DNA of 64,000 nt from JACNKV01 sp964645915 (GTDB lineage: Bacteria; Fidelibacterota; Marinisomatia; Marinisomatales; JACNKV01), in NCBI GenBank assembly GCA_964645915.1, contig CAZYDH010000004.1, forward strand, positions 1 through 64,000, given 5' to 3'. The notes beneath the pieces are model-generated. The model saw nothing but the letters and a program-made list of their open reading frames with translations. It was not told the DNA's origin and ran no database searches. Both the position numbers and the translations under genes were made by a program. Positions 42,964-51,692 of this stretch are shown piece by piece; the stretch's first letter is position 1, and each line of letters starts with the position of its first letter.

Positions 42964-43587
42964 ATGACTATTTTTTCCATCATAGACCCACTGAGTAAGG
43001 CTCTTGTAAATCTCCCAGGGAACGCTGCCCATCAAAAAATGATCACAATTCCTAGAGCTTTTGCTGACCCACCATATTCCGAATCTGATTCAAAACCAGC
43101 AGCGGTTTTGATTTTATTATTTCCTGACAAGAAAGATATTCGGTTCTTTTTGACTAAGCGCACTCATGATGTTGCTCATCATAAAGGACAGATCTCATTA
43201 CCCGGGGGTGCTCAAGAAAATAGTGAATCACTGTCGAATACTGCTCTTAGAGAGACTGAAGAAGAAATTGGAATTAATTCCAGCAAGATATCAATAATAG
43301 GAAATCTCTCATCTTTATTTATTCCGTTTACAGGTTTTACCGTTCATCCGTTTATAGGTTGGATGAAGAATTTTCCGACTGTCAGCCCCGATACAAATGA
43401 AGTTAGTCATCTGTTTTCAGTATCAATTTATGATCTGATTAATGATGAAAATGTAAAACAGGAAAAAATTATTTATCAGGAGCAAAAGATTACGCTCCCC
43501 TATTATCATCTTAAAAATGAAAAAGTGTGGGGTGCAACAGCGATGATCCTTTCTGAGTTTAAAACGATTTTAAGGAAGTTAATATGA
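42964..43587 (+). CDS. Nudix hydrolase, CoA pyrophosphatase type
   Basis: The 207-residue protein has a full Nudix box, GAQENSESLSNTALRETEEE then IGI, and just before it the CoA-specific NuCoA-type sequence FFLTKRTHDVAHHKGQISLP. Relatives (NudL/YeaB) split CoA and its derivatives to phosphopantetheine and 3',5'-ADP. The frame extends two codons upstream to a TTG at 42958; I prefer the ATG at 42964. It overlaps the next gene by 4 bases. Confidence 0.9.
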   Translation: MTIFSIIDPLSKALVNLPGNAAHQKMITIPRAFADPPYSESDSKPAAVLILLFPDKKDIRFFLTKRTHDVAHHKGQISLPGGAQENSESLSNTALRETEEEIGINSSKISIIGNLSSLFIPFTGFTVHPFIGWMKNFPTVSPDTNEVSHLFSVSIYDLINDENVKQEKIIYQEQKITLPYYHLKNEKVWGATAMILSEFKTILRKLI

Positions 43588-43847
43588 AATTCTCACGCTG
43601 GCTAAATTCTCTTACCGGGTTGGATCACTTTATTATCCTTTCCATTTTAGTAACATCAGGACTTCTTGCCTGGCAGACATTAAAATTCATCCAAACTTGG
43701 TATAATGAACAACAAAAAGACAATCCATATGCAAAGGAAATGCGGATATCACCTATAGCAATATTTTCTATTACCGTTCCATACAGTCTTATAATTTATC
43801 GTTTAATTGGAGTTTATTTTACGGCGTGGTTAAAACAGATATTCTGA
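43584..43847 (+). CDS. Small membrane protein, unknown
   Basis: The 87-residue protein has two hydrophobic helices (FIILSILVTSGLLAWQTL and IAIFSITVPYSLIIYRLIGVY) joined by a charged loop. I do not recognise the family. The ATGA overlap with the Nudix gene indicates translational coupling, so it is very likely real. Confidence 0.6.
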   Translation: MKFSRWLNSLTGLDHFIILSILVTSGLLAWQTLKFIQTWYNEQQKDNPYAKEMRISPIAIFSITVPYSLIIYRLIGVYFTAWLKQIF

Positions 43848-43866
43848 TTTAGTTGAGATCATTCGT

Positions 43867-44376
43867 TTATAATTCTTCTGATTCCGATAATCTTAACCCA
43901 TAATAGAATTGCCCATATTCTATTCCATCAAATTCTGCTACCTTCGGTAAATGCCCCCATTTTTCAAATTCGTATTTCTCCAGAAATTTGATGCTGGTTT
44001 TATTACTCTCAATCAAAATCGCAAATAATGTTTTTATTTGAAGGGCAGAACACATATCAATCGCATTCTCCATGAGATTGGAACCAACACCCCTATCATG
44101 ATAATCGAAGTGCACATAGAAACTGACTTCAGCAGTATTACGAAGTGCCATACGTCCGGTTCGGTAAGGACTGAATGTTAAATATCCGACAATTATGTCA
44201 TCATATATCGCAACAAGAATAGGGTGTTTATCCGGATCATGTTTTTTAAACCACTCTTTTCGTTCCTCAATAGAAAAAGGAGTTATATCAGCTGTTTTTT
44301 GACCTGACAAAATTGCTTGATTATATATATCAACCAAAGCGGGAAGATCATCAAGGGTTGCAATTCGAATCTTCAA
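43867..44376 (-). CDS. GNAT N-acetyltransferase (phosphinothricin acetyltransferase/MnaT-like)
   Basis: The 169-residue protein follows the Pat/Bar branch of GNATs: IRIATLDDLPALVDIYNQAI, the TADITPFSIEERKEWF segment, TAEVSFYVHFDYHDRGVGSNL (acetyl-CoA site) and IESNKTSIKFLEKYEFEKWGHL. Many relatives acetylate methionine sulfone or sulfoximine rather than phosphinothricin. The start seems to be TTG. It converges with the small membrane protein gene (19-base gap) and stands in front of the outer-membrane-like gene. Confidence 0.83.
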   Translation of the reverse strand: MKIRIATLDDLPALVDIYNQAILSGQKTADITPFSIEERKEWFKKHDPDKHPILVAIYDDIIVGYLTFSPYRTGRMALRNTAEVSFYVHFDYHDRGVGSNLMENAIDMCSALQIKTLFAILIESNKTSIKFLEKYEFEKWGHLPKVAEFDGIEYGQFYYGLRLSESEEL

Positions 44377-44402
44377 TTTCTTATGACGTACGCAGTGACG
44401 GA

Positions 44403-44996
44403 TTAGTATTTAAGGTGATATTGGATTCCAATACCACCACCTAAACCTATTGGTACAGCTTTCCCAAATATTATGTCCAATCTGAATTCGACCGGAATGA
44501 TTACTTTATTAGATAATTTGATCTCATGACCGATTGCAAAAGGGAATCCTATTGTAACTCCAGTGCCATTAAGAAACACATGAGCACTTGCACCTGTAAT
44601 TACATAATATTGATAAGCGATTATCCTTTTTACCAGTCCGCCGGTTTGAATTGTACAAATCGTTCCCCAATTCCACCTTGCACTACCAGTTAAGGATGGA
44701 TAGAACTTCTTTTCCCAATAATATAAACGATGGAACCCAACCTCTCCTCCAACATGTAGGTCACTTCGCACCTTTTTGTATATTTGTAACAAACCTTTAT
44801 AATTGAAATGATCCCAGCCGACCAATCCTTCATCGGTTATTTCGGAATATTCAGGAATATCCATCGCCTCAGATATATTCACGTGGGTATATCCAAAATT
44901 GTTTTGAACATTTACGTAATACTGAGCAGAACCATTCATCACAAAAATAAATAGAATTGAGAAGAAGGTTATTTTTTGGATGAATTGAATTTTCAT
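44403..44996 (-). CDS. Exported beta-rich protein, unknown
   Basis: The 197-residue product has a signal peptide (FIQKITFFSILFIFVMNGSA then QYY) and a glycine- and aromatic-rich mature part with alternating strands, ending in HEIKLSNKVIIPVEFRLDII then GGGIGIQYHLKY. The terminal aromatic residue and strand pattern suit a small outer-membrane beta-barrel. No family is recognised. It lies 26 bases upstream of the acetyltransferase on the same strand. Confidence 0.6.
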   Translation of the reverse strand: MKIQFIQKITFFSILFIFVMNGSAQYYVNVQNNFGYTHVNISEAMDIPEYSEITDEGLVGWDHFNYKGLLQIYKKVRSDLHVGGEVGFHRLYYWEKKFYPSLTGSARWNWGTICTIQTGGLVKRIIAYQYYVITGASAHVFLNGTGVTIGFPFAIGHEIKLSNKVIIPVEFRLDIIFGKAVPIGLGGGIGIQYHLKY

Positions 44997-45033
44997 AATG
45001 TCTTCCGATAATTGATTTAAGGAATATCTGATA

Positions 45034-45885
45034 CTATTTCTTTTTTTTCTTTCTCATGGCTGCAAGCAATGACCAAGCTGCATTTGGAACTTTTTCTAGA
45101 TCATTAAATTCACCGGCTCCTTTCAACCATTCACCACCATCAATTGTCACGACCTCACCGTTGATATATGCGGCGTAATCACTAACTAGAAATGATGCGA
45201 GATTGGTTAATTCATCGTGTTCTCCAAATCGATTGAGAGGAATACGTTTTTTCATCTTTTTTTCAATTCCCAGTCCCGGTGGAACCAATCGACTCCATGC
45301 TCCTTCAGTTGGGAAGGGTCCTGGGGCAATAGCAACTGATCGAATTCCGTCTTTCGCCCATTCTACTGCCAATGAACGGGTAAGTGCTAAGACACCCGCC
45401 TTTGCTGCTGCAGATGGTACAACATATCCACTTCCTGTCCATGCATATGTTGTCACAATATTTAAAATAGTTCCCTTTCCATTTTTTCTCATCTCTTTTC
45501 CAACAGCTTGTGTCATATTGAATGTTCCATTTAGAACAATATCGACAACAACTTTGAAAGCTCCTTCAGATAAATATTTTGTGGGAGAAATGAAATTCCC
45601 GGCTGCGTTATTGACTAAAATATCAATTGAGCCAAAAGTCTCTATTGCTTTGGATACTACATTTTTTATTTCAGCCGGTTTTCGCACATCACACGCAATT
45701 GCAAGGACATTTGCTCCGGTTTTCTTTAATTCAACCGCCGCATCATCCAGAACATCTTGTTTTCGACTGGAAATAACTAAATTTGCTCCTAACTCACCAA
45801 ACCTATAAGCCATGGATTTTCCCAATCCGGTTCCTCCTCCGGTAATAATAATCGTCTTTTCTTTTAATAAATCAGATTGAAACAT
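45034..45885 (-). CDS. 2,4-dienoyl-CoA reductase-like short-chain dehydrogenase (DECR1 type)
   Basis: The 283-residue SDR has the NADP motif GGGTGLGKSMAYRF, NNAAGNF, and the DECR-specific active-site region SGYVVPSAAAKAGVLALTRS, in which the usual YxxxK is SxxxK. It continues with APGPFPTEGAWSRL, IPLNRFGEHDELTNLASFL and a C-terminal GEFNDLEKV. All of these resemble mitochondrial 2,4-dienoyl-CoA reductase. It would reduce 2,4-dienoyl-CoA during degradation of unsaturated fatty acids. It stands alone with a 12-bp palindrome about 47 bases upstream. The C-terminus ends in a run of lysines. Confidence 0.88.
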   Translation of the reverse strand: MFQSDLLKEKTIIITGGGTGLGKSMAYRFGELGANLVISSRKQDVLDDAAVELKKTGANVLAIACDVRKPAEIKNVVSKAIETFGSIDILVNNAAGNFISPTKYLSEGAFKVVVDIVLNGTFNMTQAVGKEMRKNGKGTILNIVTTYAWTGSGYVVPSAAAKAGVLALTRSLAVEWAKDGIRSVAIAPGPFPTEGAWSRLVPPGLGIEKKMKKRIPLNRFGEHDELTNLASFLVSDYAAYINGEVVTIDGGEWLKGAGEFNDLEKVPNAAWSLLAAMRKKKKK

Positions 45886-45931
45886 TCTATTCTCCTTCTC
45901 GAATTAAGGATAAATATACAGACAAACTAAT

Positions 45932-45943
45932 ATTACGCGTAAT
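45932..45943. promoter_or_regulatory. 12-bp palindrome upstream of the dienoyl-CoA reductase gene
   Basis: ATTACGCGTAAT is a perfect inverted repeat 47 bases upstream of the reductase start, in the divergent gap shared with phoH. Position and symmetry suit a dimeric repressor site. No regulator gene is nearby and no second copy was noticed, so this is tentative. Confidence 0.3.
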
Positions 45944-46070
45944 GCAGGAGTGAGTTAATCCTTATTAAAATAGTTCGTGATTCTATATTGAACCAGCTTG
46001 CCCTAAGGATAAAACAGCTTTAAATTACTATAGATGATGTATCTTAATTTGTTGCTAAAAAGGAGTTATT

Positions 46071-47414
46071 TTGCCTAAAAAGAAATCAAAATCCCTTCCA
46101 AAAATATTTGTTCTTGATACCAATGTTCTTCTACATGATTCTACATCATTTCTTCAATTTGATGAGCATGATATTGCGATTCCAATAACGGTTCTTGAAG
46201 AATTAGACAAATTTAAACGTGGACATGAACTTATTAATTTTCATGCAAGAGAATGTCTAAGAGTTCTTGACAATATCACAGGTGATGTCCTCTTTGAAGA
46301 AGGCGTTACACTTAACAAAGATCACGGGAAAGTTCGTGTCGTTGTGGACAACGAATGGGACGAGACACTTTTGTCTACCTTTTCTGAAGACACACCGGAT
46401 AATCGAATCTTAAACAGCGCATATCGATTAGCAAACACTCTCAAGGAAAGAATGATTATTCTGGTTTCAAAGGATACTAACCTTCGATTAAAAGCGAAAT
46501 CTCTTGGATTAATGGCTCAGGATTACACGACGGACAAAGTCGAAAGTCATGATAAACTGTATACAGGAATTCGGTTAGTGGAAAATGTAAATGAAGCATC
46601 GATTGATTCACTCCATACAGCACCCTATCAATTGGAAGCAACCCAAGTACAGGAAGATATCCAACCTGAACCAAATGAGAATTTTATTTTAAGAAATAAT
46701 CAAAAATCAGTTCTTGCAACGTACGATGCATTTGATGACTATTATGTCCGGATCAATAAAGAAGCTGCTTACGGAATCACACCAAGAAACGCTGAGCAGT
46801 CATTTGCTCTAAAGGCATTAACCAATCCTCGTATTCAACTGGTAACTATATCCGGAAAAGCGGGAACCGGAAAAACATTACTCGCACTTGCCGGGGCTCT
46901 AGAATGCCGATCTCAATACCGACAGATCTTTCTTGCACGCCCGATCATACCATTAAGCAATCGAGATATTGGGTTTCTACCCGGAGATATTGAGTCCAAG
47001 ATCGGACCTTACATGCAACCTCTTTATGATAACTTATCCGTGATCAAACATCAATTTAGAGAAGAGGATGATCGCTTTAGAAAAATTAATGAAATGCAAG
47101 AATCTGAAAAACTTCTTATCACACCATTAGCCTACATCCGAGGTAGAAGTTTCCAGAAAGTGTATTTTATTGTAGATGAAGCACAAAACCTTACTCCTCA
47201 CGAAGTCAAGACAATTATAACCCGAGCCGGAGAAGGAACAAAAATCATTTTCACCGGAGATATTCATCAGATTGACCAACCCTATCTTGATTCATTATCA
47301 AATGGACTGTCCTATATTATTAATCGAATGCGTGGACAGAAAGTCTTTGCACATGTCACATTAGAGAAGGGTGAACGATCACCGCTGGCTGAATTGGCGA
47401 GTGAGTTACTTTAA
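46071..47414 (+). CDS. PhoH family protein with N-terminal PIN domain (PhoH2-like)
   Basis: The 447-residue protein fuses a PIN nuclease domain (about 10-170: IFVLDTNVLLHDSTSF, ILEELDKFKRG-like VLEELDKFK, DTPDNRIL, ILVSKDTNLRLKAKSLG) to a PhoH ATPase (Walker A TISGKAGTGKTLLALA, Walker B VYFIVDEAQNLTPHEVKTI). PhoH2-type proteins are described as ATP-dependent RNA helicase/ribonucleases. It starts at TTG with AGGAG five bases upstream, and no ATG lies nearby in frame. Confidence 0.9.
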   Translation: MPKKKSKSLPKIFVLDTNVLLHDSTSFLQFDEHDIAIPITVLEELDKFKRGHELINFHARECLRVLDNITGDVLFEEGVTLNKDHGKVRVVVDNEWDETLLSTFSEDTPDNRILNSAYRLANTLKERMIILVSKDTNLRLKAKSLGLMAQDYTTDKVESHDKLYTGIRLVENVNEASIDSLHTAPYQLEATQVQEDIQPEPNENFILRNNQKSVLATYDAFDDYYVRINKEAAYGITPRNAEQSFALKALTNPRIQLVTISGKAGTGKTLLALAGALECRSQYRQIFLARPIIPLSNRDIGFLPGDIESKIGPYMQPLYDNLSVIKHQFREEDDRFRKINEMQESEKLLITPLAYIRGRSFQKVYFIVDEAQNLTPHEVKTIITRAGEGTKIIFTGDIHQIDQPYLDSLSNGLSYIINRMRGQKVFAHVTLEKGERSPLAELASELL

Positions 47415-47438
47415 ACAAAAACGAAAAAGAGAATTTAC

Positions 47439-47861
47439 ATGACTGAAACCAACATCAATAATAAACTTGAATTTCTACTTGATTTTAAGGGAATCGAAAC
47501 ACTCAAAAAATTAGCTTTATGGAGTAAGTTTGTAGGAATTATGAACATTTTAGTTGGAGTTTTATATACGTTATCGATTTTTATCGGAGCAATCCCTGCA
47601 GTTATTATTGGAGTCATTTATATTTTGATCGGGACAAAACTGAATACTGCATCTGCTCAATTGAAGTTTAGCCTCGAAACGAAAGAATCAGAGGGGTTTG
47701 TTTCAGCAATCGATAATATAAGATCATCCATTTATTTAAATGGAATTCTCTTTATCATTTCTTTGGTGATCTTTGCGTTAGTACTCTTATTCCTTTTACT
47801 ATTTGGAAGTGTATTTAGAGATATATTATATGAGCTTACCGGGAATTATTCTCTTATATAA
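47439..47861 (+). CDS. Small integral membrane protein (possibly DUF5362 family)
   Basis: The 140-residue protein starts with a soluble segment and then has three hydrophobic stretches (FVGIMNILVGVLYTLSIFIG; IPAVIIGVIYILIGTKL; LFIISLVIFALVLLFLLLFG). The arrangement resembles DUF5362 proteins found in FCB-group genomes, but that is a tentative match. It lies 24 bases after the PhoH gene in the same orientation. Confidence 0.55.
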   Translation: MTETNINNKLEFLLDFKGIETLKKLALWSKFVGIMNILVGVLYTLSIFIGAIPAVIIGVIYILIGTKLNTASAQLKFSLETKESEGFVSAIDNIRSSIYLNGILFIISLVIFALVLLFLLLFGSVFRDILYELTGNYSLI

Positions 47862-47885
47862 GCCCTCGATTTACAAACCAGAAAT

Positions 47886-48194
47886 TTATGGAACCAAATC
47901 CTTTTTGATTTTATCTAATTTTTCATCCGCTTTTTCTTCAACAGTTTTCTTGATCCATTCTGTTCCTTTTTCAACAGATTCTTGAGCTGATTTTTTCACC
48001 TCTTCCAGTGATTCCGGGACTTCCTGTCCGGTTCCGATCATAAAAGCGATATACAGAACGAAAATTGCGGCAACAACCAAAACAAGTTTAATCAACTTTT
48101 TAACGACACCAATCAAAATTATGATCGACAGAACAACAGCGATCATCAGATATAATGGATTCGACGTTAATGTGTTTATTATATTTTCTAACAT
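47886..48194 (-). CDS. Small membrane protein with a charged helical tail
   Basis: The 102-residue product has two hydrophobic segments (LYLMIAVVLSIIILIGVV and LIKLVLVVAAIFVLYIAFMI) followed by a glutamate/lysine-rich amphipathic helix (EEVKKSAQESVEKGTEWIKK). Nothing indicates a specific function. It lies 21 bases after the 5'-nucleotidase-like gene on the same strand. Confidence 0.55.
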   Translation of the reverse strand: MLENIINTLTSNPLYLMIAVVLSIIILIGVVKKLIKLVLVVAAIFVLYIAFMIGTGQEVPESLEEVKKSAQESVEKGTEWIKKTVEEKADEKLDKIKKDLVP

Positions 48195-48215
48195 TCTAAG
48201 TGCCCTTTGTCCTTT

Positions 48216-49151
48216 TTATTCTGTTTTAGATCGTTGTATAAATTTGGTTTTAGCTCGATTAATCAATCCGCTTTTCTTTTCATATTCATCAATTAATTCT
48301 AATACCCGCGGATCACTCGACATCTCTATCGTTAACGCTTCTAACCATCCTCTCTTCGAAATAATTTCCTTTTTAGAGTTAAAACGGATTTTTATCACTC
48401 CCATATAATAACCGTCTTTACCGATTTGGGTAATTAGTGTCCCGTTAATTTCTTCGGGTGTCTTCACCAGAGATTGACTATGACTTCCGATTATAACATC
48501 GATCCCTGAAATTGTTTCAGCAAGTTTCTTGTCTTGATCAAGTCCTTGATGTGTTAAAACAATTAAGATATCAACTTTGTTTCTTAATTTTTTTATCTTT
48601 GATCGAACGACTGTAACAGGATCAGGAACTTGAATGGAGGCCTGTACTTCCTTGGGATAATATCGAAATATATTTTTATTGATCACTCCAATAATCCCTA
48701 TTTTCTTTCTTCCTCTCAAAATGATCTTTTCTGTTAAAGCACCTTTTAACCATTCAGATGAATAATTAGAGATCACGATATCTGATCCTGTATTCCTTAA
48801 GAAAGTTTCTTGGTACATTTGTCCACGGGTCAATTCTTGATCCCCGGGTAAAATTGCATCATATGGAATTAGTTTATACGCTTCGGTGATCAGACTATCT
48901 TTCAACGGACGGTAAACTGGAGAAAACAGATCCCCTGCATCTACGATTACAGCATTGGGGTGAGATTGAAGAAATGTTCGAACATAATGTACCCGTTTTT
49001 CCATCGAACCCAGTGGATGATCCGGACAATAACAATTCTCGAGTGCACCGTTTGTATTATTGGAATGTAAAATGTAAATGGTTTCAGAATCAGAATATCC
49101 AAAATCTGAAGCCAGAATGAATAACGTAATATATAGAAATAATGTTCTCAT
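48216..49151 (-). CDS. Exported 5'-nucleotidase/metallophosphatase-like protein with altered metal ligands
   Basis: The 311-residue protein has a signal peptide (MRTLFLYITLFILASDFGYS) and the two-layer metallophosphatase core: YILHSNNTNGALENCYCPDH, VIVDAGDLFSP, LPGDQELTRG, VLTHQGLDQDKKL, IIGSHSQSLV. In active UshA-type enzymes the first motif is NDxHG and the third GNHE; here they read NNTNG and GDQE, so several metal ligands are changed. The paired cysteines in NCYCP recall a subgroup of nucleotidase-like proteins. It may be inactive or use another metal set. The C-terminal nucleotide domain of UshA is absent. Confidence 0.7.
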   Translation of the reverse strand: MRTLFLYITLFILASDFGYSDSETIYILHSNNTNGALENCYCPDHPLGSMEKRVHYVRTFLQSHPNAVIVDAGDLFSPVYRPLKDSLITEAYKLIPYDAILPGDQELTRGQMYQETFLRNTGSDIVISNYSSEWLKGALTEKIILRGRKKIGIIGVINKNIFRYYPKEVQASIQVPDPVTVVRSKIKKLRNKVDILIVLTHQGLDQDKKLAETISGIDVIIGSHSQSLVKTPEEINGTLITQIGKDGYYMGVIKIRFNSKKEIISKRGWLEALTIEMSSDPRVLELIDEYEKKSGLINRAKTKFIQRSKTE

Positions 49152-49265
49152 GCGTTAATTAGAAAATGAAGGTATTTACATGTAATATTCAAGAAATATT
49201 TTGCGTACATAAATCAATTTTTCAGAGTAATTTTCACCCTGTTTTTTTATGAGTTTTTAACTATT

Positions 49266-49338
49266 GCCACTGTAGCTCAGATGGTAGAGCAGTTCATTCG
49301 TAATGAACGGGTCGGGGGTTCGAGTCCCTTCAGTGGCT
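49266..49338 (+). tRNA. tRNA-Thr (anticodon CGT)
   Basis: This is a 73-nt cloverleaf with acceptor GCCACTG pairing CAGTGGC, D-arm AGCTCAGATGGTAGAGC, anticodon loop TTCGTAA (CGT, Thr) and T-arm GGGGGTTCGAGTCCC-type sequence. The discriminator is T and CCA is not encoded. Confidence 0.95.
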
Positions 49339-49340
49339 CA

Positions 49341-49364
49341 AAAGGGCCGTAAAGCCCTTTTTTT
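49341..49364 (+). terminator. Terminator after tRNA-Thr
   Basis: The stem AAAGGGC/GCCCTTT (49341-49360, loop CGTAAA) is followed by TTTT. It ends the tRNA-Thr transcript and, read from the other strand, lies directly after the short-chain dehydrogenase stop, so it may act in both directions. Confidence 0.8.
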
Positions 49365-49365
49365 A

Positions 49366-50121
49366 TTATCTAAAATACGATGCTCCGTTTATATCCAGAA
49401 TTGCACCAGTTGTGTATTTAGAATCTTCAGAAGCAAGATATAGAATTGCACGTGCGATCTCAATCGGTTCAGCCATTCTCTTTAAGGGAGTATCTTTTAA
49501 AAGGTTTACTTTTTCTTTATCTGTCAAGAAGTCTTCTCCCATCTCCGTTTTTGTAAATCCGGGCGCAACAGCATTGACATAGATATTATATTTCCCCAAT
49601 GCTTTCGCCATCGACTGAGTCAAAGAATTTAAGCCTGCTTTACTTACTCCGTATGCCATTTGATGAGGTTCTCCTCTAAAGGCACCACGGGAAGACACAT
49701 TTATAATTCTACCTCCGTTATTCTTTATCATCTCTTTGGAAACCAGATAACTTATATTCGCAACCGAGATCAAATTTGTTTTTAGAATATTGTCCCAAGC
49801 ATTCACCCATGTTTTATACTCCACCTGATCAATGGGATGAAAATCTGAAATCCCTGCATTATTCACAAGAATGTCGATGGAGCCAAAGGATTTTACAAAA
49901 CTTTCAATGAGTCTTTTTGCTTTTGACTCTTTTGAAATATCTGCTTTAAAAATATGATGTCCCTCACCTTGAAGCTCCTTTATTGTATTATGTGCAGCAT
50001 TGTCATCGTCATGATAATTGATGCCAACCAAAGCACCTAGTTTAGAAAATTCAATGGCTGTTTGACGTCCAATTCCCTTCGATCCACCGGTAATCAATAC
50101 CTTTTTCCCAATAAACTCCAT
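49366..50121 (-). CDS. Short-chain dehydrogenase/reductase (FabG-like)
   Basis: The 251-residue classical SDR has the cofactor motif VLITGGSKGIGRQTAIEF, LVNNAGISDF, the active-site Tyr-Lys in MAYGVSKAGLNSL, APGFTKTEM and the C-terminal TGAILDINGASYF. It is probably NADP-dependent (basic/neutral residues after strand 2). FabG of fatty-acid synthesis is the nearest well-known relative, but without fab neighbours the substrate is open. It lies 28 bases after the nitroreductase gene on the same strand. Confidence 0.88.
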   Translation of the reverse strand: MEFIGKKVLITGGSKGIGRQTAIEFSKLGALVGINYHDDDNAAHNTIKELQGEGHHIFKADISKESKAKRLIESFVKSFGSIDILVNNAGISDFHPIDQVEYKTWVNAWDNILKTNLISVANISYLVSKEMIKNNGGRIINVSSRGAFRGEPHQMAYGVSKAGLNSLTQSMAKALGKYNIYVNAVAPGFTKTEMGEDFLTDKEKVNLLKDTPLKRMAEPIEIARAILYLASEDSKYTTGAILDINGASYFR

Positions 50122-50149
50122 ATTAATTTCCTTTATTTATCAATACAAA

Positions 50150-51067
50150 TCAGGTTTCAATGATCGATGCAAATGTCCTCTTGATTCCATACCGATATTT
50201 CACGGATGGATAACCAAAGATTACAAAGAGTCCTTCTCTGCTTTTGTATTTAATTTTATGATCTTCTCTAAATTTCTTCGCTTTTTTTCCTACTTGAATA
50301 AAAGGATGGATCCCCCCTATCATACACGAGCCTAATCCAAGGCTTTCTCCGGCGATCATTGCGTATGTTGCTGCAATAATTGGATCAGCGGGATCTGAGT
50401 AAGGTGTCCCATAAAAATAAATAGCCAAAGGAGCACTGTAATTGATCAAATTATTCCCTTTGTCCATTTCATCCGTATAGGCTGTGTAAAGAGGTTTCAT
50501 GAATTCATTTAACATTTCTGTTGTCTCTTTACTACTGAATAATCGCAAAAGCCCCAGAACAAACTTCGAGGTAATAAATTTTATTCCTTTTAAATACTCT
50601 GAAAAGTCTTTTGCGAACTGCTCTGTCTTATCTCGCCCATTCAAGACTAATAGGTGTACATCGGATGGTGGAATCCCCATCGGGGCCGTCTTGGCTGCCG
50701 AAATAATCTGATCGATCTTATCAGATTCGACTTCTCTATTCTCAAACTCACGTATACTTCTCCGATGCTGAAATAATGAAAGCAATTGATGATAATCTGC
50801 CATATCTTCTTTGGGTGGTATTCGGAATAAATCTTTTGGCGAAGTTTCCCTTTTATTGATTTCTATTGCCCCGGTTGGACATATCGCCATGCAATGCCCG
50901 CAGCCAACACATCCAAACATGGAAGAAGAAATGACCTCCACCAAATTGTTTTCAAGTTTTAGATTGAATCCTTTACATACTGTAATACATTTTCCGCACC
51001 CATTACACAACGAAGGGATAATGGTAATTTCGGCACTGTCTTTTACTCTTGATGTTGGTAAAGCCAT
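50150..51067 (-). CDS. Nitroreductase with N-terminal 2x[4Fe-4S] ferredoxin domain
   Basis: The 305-residue protein joins a bacterial-type ferredoxin (IIPSLCNGCGKCITVCKGF and MFGCVGCGHCMAICPTGAI, giving two cluster sites) to a nitroreductase FMN domain (about 90-305: RRSIREFENREV, AAKTAPMGIPPSDVHLLV, ESLGLGSCMIGGIHPFI). Such proteins probably pass electrons from the clusters to FMN to reduce an unknown substrate. It lies upstream of the short-chain dehydrogenase with a 28-base gap. Confidence 0.92.
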   Translation of the reverse strand: MALPTSRVKDSAEITIIPSLCNGCGKCITVCKGFNLKLENNLVEVISSSMFGCVGCGHCMAICPTGAIEINKRETSPKDLFRIPPKEDMADYHQLLSLFQHRRSIREFENREVESDKIDQIISAAKTAPMGIPPSDVHLLVLNGRDKTEQFAKDFSEYLKGIKFITSKFVLGLLRLFSSKETTEMLNEFMKPLYTAYTDEMDKGNNLINYSAPLAIYFYGTPYSDPADPIIAATYAMIAGESLGLGSCMIGGIHPFIQVGKKAKKFREDHKIKYKSREGLFVIFGYPSVKYRYGIKRTFASIIET

Positions 51068-51124
51068 AATGAGCTCGATTATTGTTGATTAATATCGACC
51101 CTAAGTTGACGAGTGAGTATCACA

Positions 51125-51547
51125 TTAAAATTTTTCTACATCCAATAATTCCACTTCAAATATCAACGTAGCGTTTGGAGGGATCACACCTCCTGCACCC
51201 TGTGCACCATATCCTAATTCCGAGGGAATGGTTAATGTGCGTTTTCCACCAACTTTCATTCCATCAAATCCTTCATCCCAACCTTTAATTACCATCCCCA
51301 CGCCTAAAGTAAAAACAAAAGGTTCTCTTCCCGGACTTTTAGAAGAATCAAATATGCTACCGTCTTCTAGTCTCCCGGTATAATGTACGGTGATCTTGTC
51401 CATTTTTTCTGCAAGGACACCTTCTCCAATTTGTTGGTCTGTTATTTTTAATCCGCTTTCCATTACAATCTCCTTTGGTGATGTACATCCACTATTCATT
51501 AATAAAAGTATATTCATTGAGAACAATATTGATAAGATGTTTTTCAT
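51125..51547 (-). CDS. FKBP-type peptidyl-prolyl cis-trans isomerase lipoprotein
   Basis: The 140-residue protein has a signal peptide with a lipobox (NILLLMNSGCTSPKE; cysteine near 21) and one FKBP domain: KITVHYTGRLEDGSIFDSSK, GMVIKGWDEGFDGMKVGGKR, IPSELGYGAQGAGGVIPPNA and LIFEVELLDV. It should assist folding of exported proteins while anchored to a membrane on the periplasmic side. It is alone and lies divergent from rarA. Confidence 0.93.
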   Translation of the reverse strand: MKNILSILFSMNILLLMNSGCTSPKEIVMESGLKITDQQIGEGVLAEKMDKITVHYTGRLEDGSIFDSSKSPGREPFVFTLGVGMVIKGWDEGFDGMKVGGKRTLTIPSELGYGAQGAGGVIPPNATLIFEVELLDVEKF

Positions 51548-51692
51548 ATTCTCTCCTTAGCGAAAGTAAAAGTTACAAAAGTTTTTTGCTTGAAAGTTCT
51601 TGTATTTTTCTATTGAAATTGCGGATCAACAATTGTCTCCTTGCTGATAAATCACATCTTTTTTTAATTCCACAGACTGAATAAATTGAGGT

